64,000 nucleotides of DNA from Bacteroidia bacterium. GTDB taxonomy: Bacteria > Bacteroidota > Bacteroidia > Chitinophagales > Chitinophagaceae. Under the pieces are notes generated by a model, which did no database searches, was not told the origin of the DNA, and saw only the letters and a list, made by a program, of their open reading frames with translations. The position numbers were made by a program, and so were the translations under genes. Numbering within the stretch: the first letter of the stretch is position 1; the number at the start of each line of letters is the position of its first letter. The stretch is from the NCBI GenBank assembly GCA_030427635.1, contig JAUIBA010000005.1, positions 62,001 through 126,000 of the forward strand, written 5' to 3'. This document shows, piece by piece, positions 62,462 through 64,000 of the stretch.

Positions 62462-63507
62462 TGATAACCCGTGTGGATACTGACGAGTTTCTGCGGCTGG
62501 CGCAGCAGCATCCGGTTCTGGATGTGCGCAGCCCGGGAGAGTATGCACATGCCCATATTCCTGGCGCATTCAGTTTGCCCCTTTTCTCCGATGAGGAGCG
62601 GAAAGTTACCGGTACTATCTACAAACAGCAAAGCAGGGAAAAAGCTATAAAAGCTGGTCTTGACTTTTATGGCCCCAAAATGCGGCCAATGGTAGAGCAG
62701 GCCGAAGCTATTCTGAAAAGTAGAGGTAAAGGCAAAACACTGCTCATACACTGCTGGCGTGGTGGCATGCGCAGCGCAGGAGTGGCATGGCTCATGGACC
62801 TATATGGCTTTAAAGTATATACACTGGCTGGTGGCTATAAAGCATACCGCCAATGGGTATTAAAAAAGGTTGCTGCCCCTTACAGGTATTGCGTCATAGG
62901 AGGCTATACAGGTTCCGGCAAGACTGCCATCCTGCAGCAGTTGGCAAAACGCGGGGAACAGATACTGGACCTGGAGGGTGCTGCCGGGCACAGAGGCTCT
63001 GCATTTGGCGCACTGGGAATGCCCGCACAACCAGGACAGGAGCAGTTTGAAAACACACTGGCAATGAGCCTCTCCCATGCCGACCCTGCCAGAAGCATAT
63101 GGATAGAGGATGAGAGCAGACGTATAGGCAACGTAAATGTCCCTGCTGGCCTGTGGGAGCATCTCAGAAAAGGACATGTGTACTTCCTGGACATTCCTGT
63201 TACAGAAAGACTGGCGCTAATCGTAAAAGACTATGGCAGATATCGAATAGAAGAGCTGGCGGCCAATATTATGCGCATACGCAAGCGGCTGGGCGGTCTT
63301 GCCACCCGCGATGCGCTGGGCTATCTTGCCGAGGGTAATCATCAGGACTGCTTCCGCATTCTGCTCACCTATTACGACAGATTTTACAGGCACGATATAC
63401 AAAGCAGAGATAACTATGACCTGCAGGTAACACACCTGCAGACAGACAGTACCGATGCTGCAGCAAATGCAGCGCTGCTAATGGAAACATCTTCCCGACA
63501 TGACTGA
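62461..63507 (+). CDS. selU: tRNA 2-selenouridine synthase
   Basis: Converts wobble 2-thiouridine in tRNA to 2-selenouridine through a geranyl-thio intermediate, using selenophosphate. The 348-residue protein has an N-terminal rhodanese domain with the catalytic Cys98 in [14 protein letters not shown], then a P-loop GGYTGSGKT (about 147-155) and the typical [18 protein letters not shown]. Length and arrangement match MnmH/SelU. It is coupled to the upstream E1 by a TAATG overlap and to selD by an 8-bp overlap, giving a compact unit with selenophosphate supply. Confidence 0.96.
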   Translation: MITRVDTDEFLRLAQQHPVLDVRSPGEYAHAHIPGAFSLPLFSDEERKVTGTIYKQQSREKAIKAGLDFYGPKMRPMVEQAEAILKSRGKGKTLLIHCWRGGMRSAGVAWLMDLYGFKVYTLAGGYKAYRQWVLKKVAAPYRYCVIGGYTGSGKTAILQQLAKRGEQILDLEGAAGHRGSAFGALGMPAQPGQEQFENTLAMSLSHADPARSIWIEDESRRIGNVNVPAGLWEHLRKGHVYFLDIPVTERLALIVKDYGRYRIEELAANIMRIRKRLGGLATRDALGYLAEGNHQDCFRILLTYYDRFYRHDIQSRDNYDLQVTHLQTDSTDAAANAALLMETSSRHD

Positions 63508-64000
63508 AGAAACAATAAAACTCACCAGATACTCCCGTGGCGCTGGCTGTGGGTGCAAAATAGCGCCCGCTACTCTACAGGAATTACTGAAGACAGACCT
63601 GCCGGAACAATATACCGACAAGCTGCTGGTAGGTAATAACACTGCCGATGATGCAGCTGTTTATGACATGGGAAACGGCAAGGCACTGATAGCCACTACC
63701 GACTTTTTTATGCCTATAGTAGATGACGCTTTCGACTTTGGCCGCATTGCTGCTGCCAATGCTATAAGCGATGTATATGCAATGGGCGGTCAGCCACTGA
63801 TGGCACTGGCTATTCTGGGCTGGCCGGTAGAAAAGTTGCCGGCTTCACTGGCTGCACGTGTGCTGGATGGCGCCCGTACTGTATGTGCTCAGGCCGGGAT
63901 ACCACTGGCTGGTGGCCACAGCATAGACAGTGCCGAGCCGTTCTTCGGACTTAGTGTCAACGGTCTGTGCAATACAACACACGTAAAACGTAACAGTACG
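63500..64000 (+). CDS. selD: Selenide, water dikinase SelD, C-terminus cut by window edge
   Basis: Makes selenophosphate from selenide and ATP. 167 N-terminal codons are visible: [20 protein letters not shown] carries the catalytic Cys and Lys in the GxGCGCK loop, then [60 protein letters not shown] and [16 protein letters not shown], all of the AIR-synthase-like fold. The active site has Cys, not Sec. It overlaps selU by 8 bp. The likely product use here is SelU, as no selA/selB is seen. Truncated only by the window end. Confidence 0.96.
   Translation, partial: MTEETIKLTRYSRGAGCGCKIAPATLQELLKTDLPEQYTDKLLVGNNTADDAAVYDMGNGKALIATTDFFMPIVDDAFDFGRIAAANAISDVYAMGGQPLMALAILGWPVEKLPASLAARVLDGARTVCAQAGIPLAGGHSIDSAEPFFGLSVNGLCNTTHVKRNST

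Noticed and set aside
63545-63560. Possible selenocysteine (TGA) recoding in SelD
   Set aside because: The active-site codon is TGT (Cys) in the GCGCK motif; no in-frame TGA is present in the visible part.

Overview
The window looks like a chromosomal segment of a Bacteroidota member, most plausibly of the Chitinophagales/Chitinophagaceae type. Evidence: a GldE homologue next to ssb and mutY, two proteins with type IX secretion (T9SS) C-terminal sorting domains, SusC-type TonB receptors with a carboxypeptidase-regulatory N-domain, DUF4249 and LytTR/LytS signalling proteins, many lipoproteins, and recurrent TAnnTTTG promoter elements close to start codons instead of E. coli-type promoters. The genus call is inference. 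I see no tRNA, rRNA, CRISPR array, prophage or complete insertion sequence.

Layout. 1-3953 (minus): short-chain dehydrogenase, periplasmic-binding-like protein, mutY, ssb and truncated gldE, tightly packed. 4004-9259 (minus): secreted aromatic/low-complexity protein, sucD, lptG-like permease plus PAP2 phosphatase, START-like protein. 9603-11464 (plus): DUF47/PhoU-like and PiT phosphate transport pair, then a convergent single-domain response regulator. 12164-12300: a 137-bp MITE-like palindromic element. 12326-14737: small lipoprotein, pyrE, Nudix protein, CarboxypepD-reg protein. 14792-19643 (minus): hemA-hemC-hemD-hemE-hemF, converting glutamyl-tRNA to protoporphyrinogen precursors, with one-base stop/start overlaps. 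19817-21559: TMTC-like GT-C membrane protein with TPRs. 21856-36862 (mostly minus): T9SS cargo, amidohydrolase lipoprotein, MsbA-like exporter, LytTR membrane regulator, an outer-membrane barrel, and a likely operon of surface-repeat protein, GIN-domain lipoprotein and TonB receptor.

36863-41660 is an accessory island: four plus-strand secreted or lipoprotein genes of unknown function set among direct repeats and small hairpin repeats, including a duplicated roughly 250-bp leader and a C9A7 homopolymer tract just before a start codon. 41663-47431 is a signalling/uptake cassette: a LytS-type kinase divergent from a TonB receptor with an STN-like N-domain, DUF4249 lipoprotein and LytTR response regulator. 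47445-48946 carries more hairpin repeats around an orphan terminase-like HTH gene.

52005-57272 is a TPP-riboswitch-controlled thiamine operon, thiS-thiC-(KilA-N gene)-thiD-thiE-thiG. The KilA-N gene is an unexpected passenger and contains a perfect 34-bp palindrome inside its coding sequence. thiH/thiO and thiF are not in the window. 57277-64000 holds a T9SS type-B cargo, a response regulator, a phosphopantetheinyl transferase, a fused TPP-dependent 2-oxoacid dehydrogenase E1, and selU-selD for tRNA selenation; selD is cut by the window end.

The most notable unexplained signals are the KilA-N/palindrome insertion in the thi operon, the dispersed hairpin-repeat family, and the repeat-flanked lipoprotein island. 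Nothing here is proof of a new system; these are the places to look.
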